From Tieghemostelium lacteum (lineage: Eukaryota; Evosea; Eumycetozoa; Dictyosteliales; Raperosteliaceae), in contig LODT01000004.1 in NCBI GenBank assembly GCA_001606155.1, positions 1,178,001 to 1,242,000 on the forward strand: a DNA stretch of 64,000 nt. The letters run 5' to 3'. The position numbers and the translations under genes are program-made. A model generated the notes under the pieces. That model was not told the origin of the DNA, did no database searches, and saw nothing but the letters and a program-made list of their open reading frames with translations. The stretch's first letter is position 1. Each line of letters begins with the position of its first letter. This document shows, in pieces, positions 10,401 to 23,873 of this stretch.

Positions 10401-11328
10401 TGGTGCTGTGCAATAGTCCAATAGAGTTCTTGGTAGAATAGGGATGAAAATGTGTTGCCATGACATTGGATCAAGTAATGATACAATGGCATTAATAAAT
10501 TTACTGACTTTTGTAATGTTATCTGAATAGATTATCACTCTTCTCTCAAAGAGTAATGATATGAAAAGATATAATATCTTTTGTGAACTTAATGAATCAA
10601 TAAGTGGTTTTAAAGTACCCTATATTCGTAAAATTAGGAGATGTATTAGTATTTCACAAGTTAGGGGTTACAGATTGTGAAAAGGGAATACACACATCAT
10701 GAAGTGATGATTTATCTGTTGAAAGTGGTCTTTGTAATACATATGAATTTGGTAGTTGTGAAGGTGAGGGGTTTGGATTGGTAAAGGGGTTATCGTATAT
10801 ATAAACTGTAAATGGATCACCAGGTGCTGGAATTACAGAGAGAAGTGATGATGCTAAAAAGTTATGAATCTCATCTATAGAAACACGATATCTAGTCTCT
10901 ACAATAGATAGCATGGATGAGAATGTACTCGACCATGCATAGTGTGATATGATACATAATGTCTCAACCATCTTTCTCTGTGGTTCCATTTTACTGTATG
11001 GTGTCAATATTCTCTTTGTGAATCCAAATTGTTGTCTCCCTTCTCTATCTGTTAATACAAATGTAAACATCTCATCTGAGAGTTGTTTAGTATCGCTATA
11101 GTTTGTATATGTCTTATCAATCTCTTCTGGAAAACAAAATAATGGTACATTAGGATCCACCTGATCTGGTGGATACACATCCTTTACAAATGGTACTATT
11201 CCATTTGCTCCATCTTTTTCTTTAAATATACTTTATTAGTACATCTAAATCCCAACAAACTACTTTTGTAACTACTAACCTTCCTTCAAAGAGACCAATA
11301 GAAATTGATCAAATAATTTCTTTGACAT
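7178..11328 (-). CDS. DENN-domain protein, connecdenn (DENND1)-like Rab GEF
   Basis: Four exons, 11280-11328, 10672-11219, 10211-10619 and 7178-10140, separated by introns of 60, 52 and 70 bp, giving 1322 residues. The uDENN part has FGFTKRIL and ETLCIISHYAWSSTF. The cDENN part has LLFERRVIIYSDNIT and then PMSWQHIFIPILPRTLLDYC, the hallmark of DENN exchange factors. The dDENN part ends QMFERFIAERE. Human connecdenns (DENND1A-C) activate Rab35 on clathrin-coated and endosomal membranes; the match in order and spacing suggests a similar role. The last 900 or so residues are low-complexity (Ser, Thr, Asn, Pro) and end in an acidic-aromatic DEFDLFLSMRN, which could be an adaptor-binding peptide. 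The final exon contains Asn-codon runs at about 7391-7432. It is divergent from the F-box/LRR-like gene at 11694. Confidence 0.85.
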
Positions 11329-11693
11329 TTATATATATCAACTAACGAAAAAATAAATATCTGATCTAATTATAATCTATAAATAAAACATTAAAACGTG
11401 ATATTATTTGTGAGTTGTAAAATTTAAAAAAAAAAAAAAAAATAAATCATATTGATTAGTTTTTTTTTTTCGATCAATTTTTTACTGGTCAATCAAATTA
11501 GTAAAATATTAAAATGGAATCATAGAGATCTTATTACTATAAACTCTTCAACCATATTCTTTAACCAAAATAAAAACTATAATAGAAATACCTAAAACGA
11601 ATAAAAATGGTTAAAAGATTATTCAAAAAAAAAATATTGTATTTATACATTTTATATTCATAATTATCTTCCTAGTTATATGCACTACTAGGT
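11329..11693. promoter_or_regulatory. Divergent promoter region
   Basis: 365 bp between the start codons of the DENN gene (minus) and the F-box/LRR-like gene (plus). It holds long A and T runs (about 11430-11445 and 11460-11470) typical of dictyostelid start regions. No G-box or other specific element was recognised. Confidence 0.45.
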
Positions 11694-14255
11694 ATGCAAA
11701 AATTAAAAAGAATATCCTTTCTTAGTACAGGAAACGAGGATTTAAGTTTTCTTAAATCCAAAAAAATTAAATACGATGAATTTCGCGGTTTCGTGCGTTC
11801 TTCAAAAGCTCTGAAAAGAAGAGCCTATTACATTCTTATTAAATCTCACACTTGTAGTAAAAAAGATCTATTTGATGATATTCTGAACAATCTAGCAGTG
11901 GAGACTGATGAAAATGTATTAACAACTGCTGTTGATATTTTCTTTGGTGATCGAGATTTCAAATTTGGAATTCTAAGTGAAGTAAATTTTGAAAGAGTTA
12001 TTACAGTAAGATTAGCCTATATATGATTGTTATATATTAAAATACTTAAATAAATTTAAATTAGTTATTTTTTAATGTTGGTATAAGAAAGCAAGGTAAA
12101 ATGTTAATGAAGATTAAAGATTGGTTTAGCTTTATAATGGTTAATGATGAATTATTCAGACTGTATTATTCAGATCTTTTAATACCATTTTTAAATAGTG
12201 ATAATGAAAATCATTTTGGTGTTGGAGCGTTCATTGAATACCATATGAAAAAACTATCAAAATATATTCAAACCAATAGAATGTTACCAAAATTAATTCC
12301 ATATTTATTCAAAAATAGATACTTTAAAGTTTTATCAAAATATATGAAGTCATCTAGAATAGATAAAAATATGGTAAGTTGCTTGTTCCTATAATAGAAT
12401 TTTTCAGAAACAGCTAATGGAAATTGTACATCTTTAGATTATTGAATATTTTGGTGAAAATTTTGATCTGATTTTAAAGTATGATACACTTGATAAAAAT
12501 ATAGTTTCAATTTTAAAGAAATTATTAGATTTTATAGTAGAGGTTTTGGATTATTTAAATGATGGGGTCCCTTTAAAAAACATTCTGGTAGAGTTTGTTG
12601 TATCAATTGCCAATAAGGGAATTCTACTTGGTGATAATCTAAAACCTATTTTCAAATTTATTTTGAAAATGGGTGATAGTTATAGAGATCTCTTTCAATC
12701 AGCTATATCAAATTTATTATCATTTCAAGTAACTCCTAAAATACTAGAGTTTATTTTAGTACATTTTAGTAAATATCTAAATAATGATATTGAGTTTTTC
12801 ACTAAATTTTATAATACTGTTACAAAATTGGAAAAAAACAAAAATTTAATATATACTATGGATCAGTATATTGATAGATTAGTAGATCTTAAAAAACTAG
12901 CTATGACAATAGAGAATTATGATCAATCACTAATAGAATATATTAGAAGTTCTATTCCAAAATCTAATATGCAAGCAGAATCTAGTAAATTTGTTACACT
13001 TCATTTTTATATTCTCCAACATAAAAATCAGGATTTAAATTTATACATTCACAACTATTTGGAAATTCAGCAAGACAATGTTTCCAAAACTTCGATAGAT
13101 ACCTTAACAATTCTTCTAAATTCCAGTAATACAATTCCACAGCTATACAATTTCATTTTAAAGTCAATGATTTATTACTTTGTATATCATAATATAGAAT
13201 TCAGTTACAAAAATATAGTCCCACAGTTAGAGAATGAGTTTCTAAAATCATTATCCTCAACCCCTAGAAAAGAGGAAATCGATGTCACTGTATTTTCTAA
13301 ACTTCCACTCTTGTGTGCAATAGAAATTATTAAAAAACTAATGTATTATAGAGGTACAAGTTTAAAATATAAAGTTGGCCTCTGCACCATCTCAAAAAAG
13401 TTATTCACAGTTGGAACAAAACAGTTGGAGAGTATAAAAATTCCATACCACAAGACACTTTCAGCACCTTATAATCTAATAGCAGAAAAAGGATATTGGT
13501 TTAGTTTGGACTTAAACAAGGGATATGGTGATCCTGATTCTATAGAATGGAGTTGGATTAATTGTATAAAATCTAGTAATTTGGATTTTCTAATTTCCGA
13601 TCTACCACATACTTTGTATAATAATTTAGAAATTTTACCAAAATTTGTAATTAATTTAAATTATTTCAGAGACACAGGAATACTCCAAACCCAATTTAAT
13701 ATTATAGAACTCAATTTAATTAGGTTTAGACATCATTTTAATTGTGTAGTTGATAAACCAATAGAAACCTTTTACAACGAAATATTAGGTAATATTAAAA
13801 AACTTCAGATTTTAGGTAGCTGTTGTCCAAGTGAAATGGATATATTTAAAAAGTTAAAGAGATTGGATTTAAAGGTTGATATACAGTTATATACACATCA
13901 AATTCTCAATTTCATTAAAACATCACCAACATTGGTAATATTAAACATTGATATAAATGGTTATAAATGGGATAACCAAATACCTCTTTTAGAGACTCTA
14001 TGTTTTAATAAGTTCATTAAAACTTTATCAATTAAAGATATTAGATTTACAGGAGAAATAGTATTCTCTTATTCCACCATTATCAACAAAGTAAATCAAA
14101 TATTTAAACTCCTTAGTAACAACACATCAATAGATCACCTAATCCTAGAAAGTTGTAGTAAATCATCTTTACTTTACGATTGGTCAGATATTGACACTTA
14201 CCATTTTAAACCCTATGATAATAATTCAATGAAAGATTTTTATAGAGTTCTTTAG
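11694..14255 (+). CDS. Large helical-repeat, F-box-like, LRR-like orphan protein
   Basis: Three exons, 11694-12005, 12065-12373 and 12438-14255, with introns of 59 and 64 bp (GTAAGA...TTAG and GTAAGT...TTTAG), both in phase 0, giving 812 residues. The N-terminal 450 residues look alpha-helical and irregularly repetitive. Around residues 455-500 an F-box-like segment occurs (FSKLPLLCAIEIIKKLMY followed by LCTISKKLF), then LRR-like strands such as KLKRLDLKV and TLVILNIDI. The overall plan resembles the F-box/LRR-like gene at 2005-3771, so the two may belong to one expanded family. A substrate-receptor role is possible but unproven. It is convergent with the spatacsin gene; only 56 bp separate the stop codons, so the two transcripts probably overlap at their 3' ends. 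Confidence 0.7.
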
Positions 14256-14311
14256 ATATAATAAACATTAGGTTAAACACATTTTGTATTCTAGATTAAT
14301 ATATACTATAT

Positions 14312-17300
14312 TTATTTGTTTTTCAAATCTTTAAGTATATCTTCAAATTGTAATTCTTTTGCAAACTCCAATTTTAAGTTCTTATCAGTTACAACTGAGA
14401 GTATCAATGATTTTACATTCTGAGGTTTTTGAAGTTTAGGTTCACTCTTGTATTTCTTTATCAAATCGATAAAGACGAGATTGTTTTGTGAAAAATATTG
14501 AATGTATTCGTGTAGAAATTGGAAATTACCTTGTACTAAAACCTGTTGAAACAAAGCACTAATCCAATCGGAATGGTTATTCAGTGAGTAGGCATTTGCA
14601 ACAATCAAAGACTCTTTAAATTGGGTTCTACCAATAAACATTAACTTGGCATCTGCAGGACGTAGATTAATTAGTTTCTGATCTGGAGTCTTGATTTGTA
14701 ATGCCAATAGTGCACCTAGGGAAATACACTGTTGAGCAGTACGATTAGATCTCTCTTTACTATAACTATCAGCTGCGTCCAATAACTCTTTCATAATCTC
14801 CAAAAGTTCCTTATTGAATGCTGCCAAATTTTGAGATTTCTCTCTTGATAGACCTTCCAATCTTGATCTTGCTTTTTGTTCATGGTTCTGTGCAATCTCT
14901 TTAAACATGTTGAATCTCAAGTAGAGCATAGACAGTTTCTCAGAATACAATGGCTGCTTTTTCAATAGATAACTATTTAATGCCAATTTCAAACCATTTT
15001 GATCTTCATGTTGATGAATTTTCTTTCGGAGTAGTAATTCGAATCTGTCATGTTCAAGTAGTATATCAAATATTGCTTGTAGTTCATTATAGCATTGCAT
15101 ACCAGTAATCAAACGTACCAGTAATTTATATTTACCAGCTTGTGCATAATGATGAATACGTGATTTTACAATATTTAAAACCAGAATGGTTCCATCGACA
15201 CTACATGAAATTACAAAACAAAAGTGTGCACGAACGAATAGTTCAGATTCAGCTTCCATTGATAGTAGACTATTGATTTTAAGTTGGTTGTTGTTGGGTG
15301 AGGTTGTTGGTGAAGGTGTTGATAGATTGACACTTGACAATGGTGAATCAAATTGAGTTTGAGATTGCAGAGATGTCATATCGACACCAGATTTCTCAAT
15401 TAACATCATGCCAAAGGAATAAGGATCCTTTCCAATTCTAATAAATTCATGAAACTCTTCACTGGTCCAATGTGGATCAATGGATTCTTTCTTTGTGGTA
15501 TTAGATGAAGGTGATGTTGGAGTTTCTTCAAGTAACTCGGCACTATTATTTAATGTTGTTTGTGTATTGGAATAATAAGATATCACAGCTGACGAGAATT
15601 GGTCGGCTAATTGTTCATTGATTAGATGGTGATCTAAATGACAACATGATATAAATGATTTCAGAAGACGGAATGATTCACGACCATGTTTCAGCAGTAG
15701 ACTTACAATTTGGTATGGGTTTTGAGATTGCATTTCTTGGTAGGTCATTTTCAACTTTTCAGAAACATTAAATTTACATATGATAGTTTTGGCAGCTGGT
15801 TTGGCAAGTAGACTTACTGAAGAAAGTGTTTCTAGTGCCTGTAGAATGTTATCTGTAGTTTGGTCATATGATTGTACAGATTTTATCCATTTCATTGATT
15901 TGTGATTTTGCATAAGTGCCATTACCAACTCTGCAGGGAACTGTTTGGGGTTAGGTGGAATTTGTCTATTAACAATCTTTAACATGGCATTGATTAATTC
16001 GTAATCATAAGACTTAAAACTAAATTGTTGACAAATTTGATCGGCTTGGTAGAAGTTGGAGCAATTTAATAGTTTGGCAATAACAATATCCAAACCTTTG
16101 GTATCAATAGTGATATCTCCTGTACCTGTCATTGTTGCAAGTTGTGTAGGTTGTTGGGTATCATATGATGTTCTCAATGCTGAAATTGGATGTGATTGTA
16201 GATAACTATTGTTACTTTGAGTTTCTAAAGCTCTGTGTTTTTGATAGTCTTTCATTGGACTGTCTAATTCGGGTGATGAAGATAGTGAATCTGGCGGTGA
16301 ATGAATAGGTGATGTGAAATATGAATTAATACGTTGATAGCCTCCCTCATCATCACTGTAATCTTCCATGTCATCATTATAAGTTCCAGATGATGGATTA
16401 GTGGTATCAAAGTGGAATTGAGGTTTTTGATTTTCATCTTCAATTGACAACCCAACGGATATGAGTAATTGTTGATTCTTGAGATCGTCGATAAACTCTC
16501 TTCTCTCTTTTGAGATATTTGGTTGTTTTTCAAACCATTCAACAGCCAAGTTCAACAATAGAATCTTTTCTTTGCTTGGGGATACTAAATGAGACTTATT
16601 GAAAAAGAATTCTCCTGCAACTGATGGTCTACACTGATGCTGAATAAAGTACTGTTGTGACTTTTTCCAGAGGTTAGTTCTCTCTTGTTCCATGTCCCAT
16701 AGACACCCGTGTTTATAGTGGTTTACTAGAGACTCGACTTCAGCCAGAGTGATTATATCATTATCCAGTGAATTCTCAACAGAGTATGTTCTAGCCTCTA
16801 CAAACAAACCTTTCTCCAATAGATGTTTGATGATAACCTTAGGATCCATTCTAATGTTTTTGTCCCCCAGTTGAGTTCTTTTTAGTAGATTCAGTGTACT
16901 GTGTAATGTGGAGAATACAGGTGACAATGATGACTGATGTAGAATAGATAGGAAATGTTCACGTTCATAACTTGATAATAGATCAACTAGATTTTCACTG
17001 ATGGTGACTACTAGAGATCTAATAGAATCACGTGAATTAAAGTAAGGGACATCTTTATGTTCATTTGGTACTTTATAATTCTCCATATCTTTAATGAATA
17101 AGTTAAGAGATTCTTGAGACTCCTCAAATCGATACTGATGAAACTGGTTAATGAATACCAAATAGTTCAATAAAATATTCTCTGGAATGAATATCTTGAA
17201 ACCTTCAAGCAATAGAAAAGACTTTCTATTTTGAATTATATATTGTATGGCATGTGTCAAATCATCGTAATTGTATTTCTTAATATTAGGTGCCACATGA

Positions 17301-20300
17301 TGATCTAATGAAATATCCAATGCATCCAAATCAAAATCAAAACTATCATCTACATTGGCAGATGTAGTGTTAATGTTTGAGTGTTGATGACCAGTCAAGA
17401 ATTTTGAAAGATTTGTTATGTTTACACATAACCAAGTAACCAGACACTCTATAGTTGTAACCTGTGATTGACCAACACAATTTGCGACAACAGCAAGTAA
17501 TGGTCTTTTATCTTTAGTGGCATTGTACAATAGATAGCTTGCAGGATCATTTGATCTGAATGCTGAGAGTACATAAGCAATGATATCACCACTGAGTGTA
17601 GACTCCTCTAATGAAAAGTATTGTTTAGATAGATTCAATAACTCTGATGATCTATTAGTTTCTGTAGTATTATCATCATTTTCATCTACTATATACTGTC
17701 TCTTTCTTTCATTTGAAAGTTTTTCAATAACCAATAACAAGTGGTTTCTAATACCACTGTTAGTGAACTTTCTCAAGATATCTTTGATTTGTGATAATGG
17801 GAATTCTTGAATCTGAGATTCATACAAGAACTCTAACCATTGATTATTCATAGCCAGATATTCTAAACGTTTAGTGATTTTACAAATACCATGAACTTGA
17901 CAGAACCGTGATAAAAGGTACCATTTTGAATTGAAATCCTCAATTGGACAATCCAATGAAATGGTGCTTTCAAAACGTGTAATTATTCTATGAATTGGTC
18001 TATCAGGTGGTGGTAATGGTTGAACATTAGTGTCACTGTTATTGATCTGTTGTTGCATGTCATCTGGTGTAGGGTACATTTGAATAAACAGATTCAAAGT
18101 TTCAATTTGAAATACTGTGAATACTGTTTCATTTGTCAATTTACAATCATCTTTTAGTTCTGAATTTGTAGAGGAGTTACTAGATGATGGACTATTTGGA
18201 GATTGAGGGTATCCAATGGAATTAGAAGACAGCATTAATGGAGATGATATTTCCGTACTCTGTGATAATGGAGAGGAAATTTGCTTTTTAGTCAATATTC
18301 TTTTGGCAATACTAATATCTACTTTCAACATGAGATTATGTTGAGGCATATCCAGTAGATCTAATAATACCAATGCTGAAGATACAGATTTCTCTTGATG
18401 TATATGTCTGAGAGTCCATATTCTCAATAACCATCCAAGTAGATCTTTTTGGTCACTACTTAATACACCATCACCCAGAACTGAACGAGCCTGAATTGGT
18501 CTACCTTTTTCCAAGAAATAGAACATGTCCAAGTTATCTATATAACCCTCTTTAAAGTTTTGTTTAGTGAGATCTGGAATGACAAGTTTCTGTAGAGGGT
18601 CTTGGTTTACAAAGAGATTGGAGAGATTGAATAATGAGTTGGCATCCAAGAGTTCAGATAGAGTAATGTCACCTTTAGCAGTACTAATATCTCTAGTTCC
18701 ATTTGATATATTAGTTCGAGGTGAGCTTACATTACCTCCATTTAATATTCTATTGGTTATTGAATGTAATGTTGGATATTGCACTTTTATAGAGTCTAGT
18801 AGAATAGAACTTTGTAATTTCTGACCAGTTGATGTTTGGTGAAGTAAAAGGTTTTTAAGTTTACATGGCGAATACATTAGCGATGACAGTACCAGTAGTG
18901 GTCTTTGTGGATATTTCTCTAAAACCTTATTAATGACACTAAAGTAAACTGATATCTCTGCACGAACATTATTATTATCCATTATTCTAAGGTCTAAGAA
19001 TTGATCAGTTTCCTGATCACCATTCAACAATGGTAACAAATTTATAATATTTGCCTTTAATCTATCAATTTTTGAAGATTTGGATTTCAATAAGAATAGT
19101 AGTTGAGCTTGTGGTGCTAACTGGTGTAATTCAATTCCATATTTGACTCTAGACTCTTCACTATCCAGTTGAATATCATATGCTTGAATATAACTTGATA
19201 ACAGTGGATAGAGTTTCTGTTCAATACAGAATTTCAAAAAGAATTTATGGAATTCCAAAGTTAGTGGATATTGAGTGGGTTTTGAAGAATCTGGATAGAG
19301 TAGTTGATTCTTTGCCAGACGTTTAAGGAGAAGTGAGTTCTTGTCTTTAGATGATGGTGCATTGTTATCTAGATGGAATAGAGGTAGAGTTTCAGCCTCC
19401 ACCAAGAATATTCTCTGACTCGCAAGGTGATTTAAAAATAGATCTCTCATAGTTGGAGTTGCATTACAAAGTGCTTGAATGATGGCATTGTATAGTAGAG
19501 AATGTTGGTTATCAGGTTGTACAGTACCATTAGAAAGTGACTGAAGGTATTCAAGTTGTTGAGTGGACAACATTCTAATCCATTCAGCAATAGCTTGAAA
19601 TTGGTTATGTGCAATATGATAGTTAAGCAACGCAATTAAATCTCTTTCAAGAAGTTCATATTTCTTCTCAATCAGTACACGTTCTTTGGTACTTGGTTGC
19701 CAAGACATGAGATCATTCAGAGAATAATGAGAGTAACCATCACCTTCACCACCATTCTGGTGTGTAATTGGTGGGTATAATATAATTCTATTTCTACCTA
19801 AATTATGACTACCCGTAACCTGTACCTGTTGATGATGTTGTGCCATTGAATTTGTACCTCTTAAAAACCCACTACTATATACATTCGTCTGCTGACCAGT
19901 TGACACTGCACTACCATGAGTTACAATTTGGAATCCATAATAATGTTCAGTATCAGGTAACACATCATCAACCTCCTGACAGAGTAATTTAATATCTTCA
20001 TCATTAATATTATTATATAGTTGTAATTGTTGTTGCTGATTATTATTTTGGTCTTGTGGTTGTTGTTGTTGTTGCAATAAATACTGTTGTAATTGTTGTT
20101 GTTGTTGAATTAGTAATGGTGGTTTAGATTCTGCAAATGGACGCCATTTAAAAGATAATTTTGAGAATTCTCTATGGAAGGATATACCAGGATACAATTT
20201 CTCAAGTCTACTTGAGAACTCTAAAAGTTGACTCATTTCAATCGTAAATAAGGTCTCTTTAGTCTGTGGATGGTTTGCTAGTTGACCAATGAGTAGATTT

Positions 20301-23300
20301 CTTATATTTCTTCTAGATGTTGAGAATGCCAATTGTCTGAGATTGGGTATTAATGGAATACCAACTGTTGTAAGTAACTTGATAGCTTGATCCAACTGTT
20401 CTTGTGAAACAGCTTGATAGATGAAACAAGATGATATCTTTTTAATGTGGTCTAATGTCAATGGTCCTACTGATGGAATAAACTTTGGTAGATTACTAGT
20501 ATCAATGTCAACATTGGTACTACTTGCACCACTTCCAGATTGTTTCTTTTCTCTTCTCCAATTGATATAAGCAATGGCAGATGAAATGGTACTGCTCATT
20601 AATGACTCTTTTATAATCTCCAACTCCTCCATTCTATCCCATCTTTCTAGTAACCCTGGATTAAACCAATTTGACATATCAATTGGCTGTTGTTGTTGTT
20701 GAGATGCTTGTTGTAGTTGTTGTTGAGAAGGTGGAATAAGTGATGTTGATCTACTTCTATTACCTGATGACTGTGATGATGTTGAAGATTGTAAAGATAC
20801 AGGAGTAGATTGTATAATGATAGACTGAGGAAGAGGTTGTTGGGTTGGTGGTGGAGGTTGCAATATATCAGGTGACTTTTGTTGTTGTTTTTGAAACATT
20901 CTTAAAGACTCTAGAATAGTTGTAAAATTTAAAAGATCTTGAATAGGTGTTGACTGTTGACTTGATATATTCTCTTGACTATTATGTAACGAAGATGGAG
21001 TTGAACTATATGTATTCGCACTAAAATAGTCATTTAAAGATGCTAAAGACAGATTCTGATTATTCTCATGAAGTGGTGTTGTCAAAGTCTCAGTCCAGTT
21101 GATTTCCGTCATTGACTGATTAAGTTTACTAAGTGACTGATGAACAAGACTTGCACGATCTCTAATAATAAGACCAATGAAATTCATACCAATATGCAAA
21201 AGTTCCAATGTAAATGTTTCATTGTGAACATTGGCATTTTGTGCGTTGGCAGAGTTCTCTAGAATTGTGGTAACTAGTAGCTGAGATCCTATTAATTGTT
21301 GATCTAGATCAAGACTCTTGAGAGCAGGTTCAACAACATCCAGTTGACGGTACTTTAGACCCAAGTGAAGTGCATGAATCTTCAAGTCTCTTTTATTCCA
21401 GTTATTCAATGCACATAGATGATTAGCACTTACTGAACCCTCAAACATAATGAGATTATTGAGAATCTGCTGTTGGTTTTGGTCAATTAAAAGTGCATTG
21501 ATTCCACACTCTGTAAAGAAATAAAATGACTGATCATTCATTAACATTAGCATTACTTTTTCCTGTACAATTCTCTCGGATTTACTTGAACTATCATATC
21601 TGTCAAAATAGTAGAAATGGCTATCTGATGAAGACTGGTCCAGTAACATGATCAATTTTGGTGTGAGAAAGAATGAGAATTTAGAGCTACTACTAATTCT
21701 ACTTTCTAATGGTAAAGTCACTTTATAACATGAATTAATGTCATAGGTAGGTAACTGTCTAGACTGACTAAAAGCATTGTTATTCGATATCTTTAGATGC
21801 TGATGAAAATCAATACTTGTAGATCTCTTCATTAGATTCATAAATGAATTCTCACGTGACATTGTAGGAGACACAGTTTGTAATCCACTCATCATCATTG
21901 ACGCACTATTACCAGATCCCATCATAAAACCACTAGAATTCACATTAAAACCATTATTAGAATACTTGTGAAGAGGTTTACGAGGTAACCAATGAATCAT
22001 AGAATCAAATTCCTTTTGAGACTCGTTCAATGTTAACAATGATTCGTCAGTTTCATACCAATGAAATAGGAATATATCATTACGATTATTTATATCTTCA
22101 ATCTTTACATAATGATTACCACTCTTATTATTCAATTTCTCGTCAGCTTCAAAATCTTCGTCTTGGTCATTGGTCAAAACTTCATCTTGATCAGATTCTG
22201 TCTCTTCATGATGATCACTAGAATGCATACCATCATCATCCTCATCAGCAGATATATCATTTTCTTCCTCATCATCCAATTCCTGTGAAGATGCATAGAT
22301 ATCACAATCATCATCAGTCTTATTAACAATACAATAATTTACAATACCAACAGAATGTAATAACAATGGTTGTGATTGTTGAAAATAGTCATCAATTGCC
22401 AAAACATAGATATTACCCTGACTATCCAATATAGATATAGTCAATAAGTCTGTTGAAATTGCAAAATCTAAAAATTCATTTGATTCTATTATATATTCAT
22501 AAATCCCATATTTCATAATTAGTTTAAATATTCAATTATATAATGTTAATAACATACCTATAGTTATATTATTTTTCGAAAAATAGTCTATGAGGTATAT
22601 GATACCACGTTTCTTTCCATTGAGATTCCATAATTCAATTTGACATGATTTCAAATTGAATACAAATAACCATTTATCAATTAACTTTATTAAATGGTCA
22701 CCTGATGAGCTCTGTCTTGAAATTTTGATATGGGTAATAATCTCTTTTGTCATTTGGTTATTAGATAATTGAAACTTTCTTTGTACAAAAAAGATGTAGT
22801 GATAGGAATCAATTTGTTTGATTTTCAAATGTACTATAGTGCATCTGTTGAATAATAGTATTATATTACCATTTCCATCACCAATGTTATTGATAATCTC
22901 TAATTCAGTACCTCCACTAGAAACCTTTGATAGATCCAACATTTGAATCAAATGATCATATTCAATGGAATAGTGGTGTAGATAGTGGCATGTATCATTA
23001 GTACCACTAGTCTGAATTAATGTACATTTACTTTGGTCAACTACAGAATCTTTATACAGAGGTATAATGCAAAGTTTCTTTTTTAATTTTATATCCTGTA
23101 GTTGTAGATCATCATTATCAGGTTTCTTTTGAATATTCTGATTATTGAACAATGTCAATAGATGTAATGTTTTTTTGGTATCTAATATGCATAGATGGCT
23201 AGGTACACTAACAGATCTATAAGAATCACTATACAACTGTACAGTATTCCTGATAATCAAAGGCGACACCCACTCCATCTGACATATCTCTTCTGGTACC

Positions 23301-23746
23301 ATTTGAAAGTATAAGCCACTACTCTTACCACCCTCACTATAATCCCATTCTAAAACTATTAAATCCTGATCCAAATACTCTCTATTATAAATCTGAGTTG
23401 AACTCGTTGGTGTAGTACTTCCACCTGTATTCTGTGTAGATGTTTGCTGTTGTTGAGCAAGTAATGGCGTTAAACTTGCAGATAACAATGACTGATGTTG
23501 TTGAACTACTGTATTATTATTACTATTAACTATATCTGTTGTTATCGATATTGAAGATGCTGTACCTCCACTACTCTTCCCACAAAGATATACAAAAAAA
23601 CATCGATTCTCTTTTGATCTAAATACAATATATTCTGAATTTAAAGATATTCTACAATCTAATAAATCATCTTTAAATATTTTTTTTAAATCTATAGAAT
23701 TATTTGAAGATCGTAGTGATCTCAAAACAATTGAAATCGATTCCAT
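14312..23746 (-). CDS. spg11: Spatacsin (SPG11) homologue
   Basis: Two exons, 22558-23746 and 14312-22485, with a 72-bp GTATGT...AATAG intron, giving 3120 residues; human spatacsin has 2443. The join was fixed by phase: exon 1 ends in one base and exon 2 supplies AA, so the open codons before 22485 are intronic. The family match is clear at both ends: GSVSANHLCALNNWNKRDLKIHALHLGLKYRQLD resembles the human segment around IHALEAGIENRQLD, and the last 330 residues match the spatacsin C-terminal domain (RAHFCFVISCSVDGTI, LVRLITGMQCYNELQAIFDIL, NHEQKARSRLEGL, LLDAADSYSKERS). Spatacsin works with spatizin and the AP-5 adaptor at late endosomes and lysosomes, in lysosome reformation. Odd features are an Asp/Glu-rich segment near residues 450-500 and several Gln tracts absent from animal proteins. 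No TM segment is evident. Confidence 0.92.
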
Positions 23747-23873
23747 TCTAACATCGATCAATTTTATCAAAATTATGAAAAATCAAAAAAAATTTAAAAA
23801 TTGAACACACATTGGGAACACAATTTAGATATTTTCATACTGATTTCCCATCAATGTTATTTATTTTATATTT

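Noticed and set aside
22486-22516. In-frame ATG at the start of the large spatacsin reading frame
   Set aside because: Phase and the splice sites GTATGT and AATAG place these codons inside an intron, and the family alignment continues into the upstream exon.
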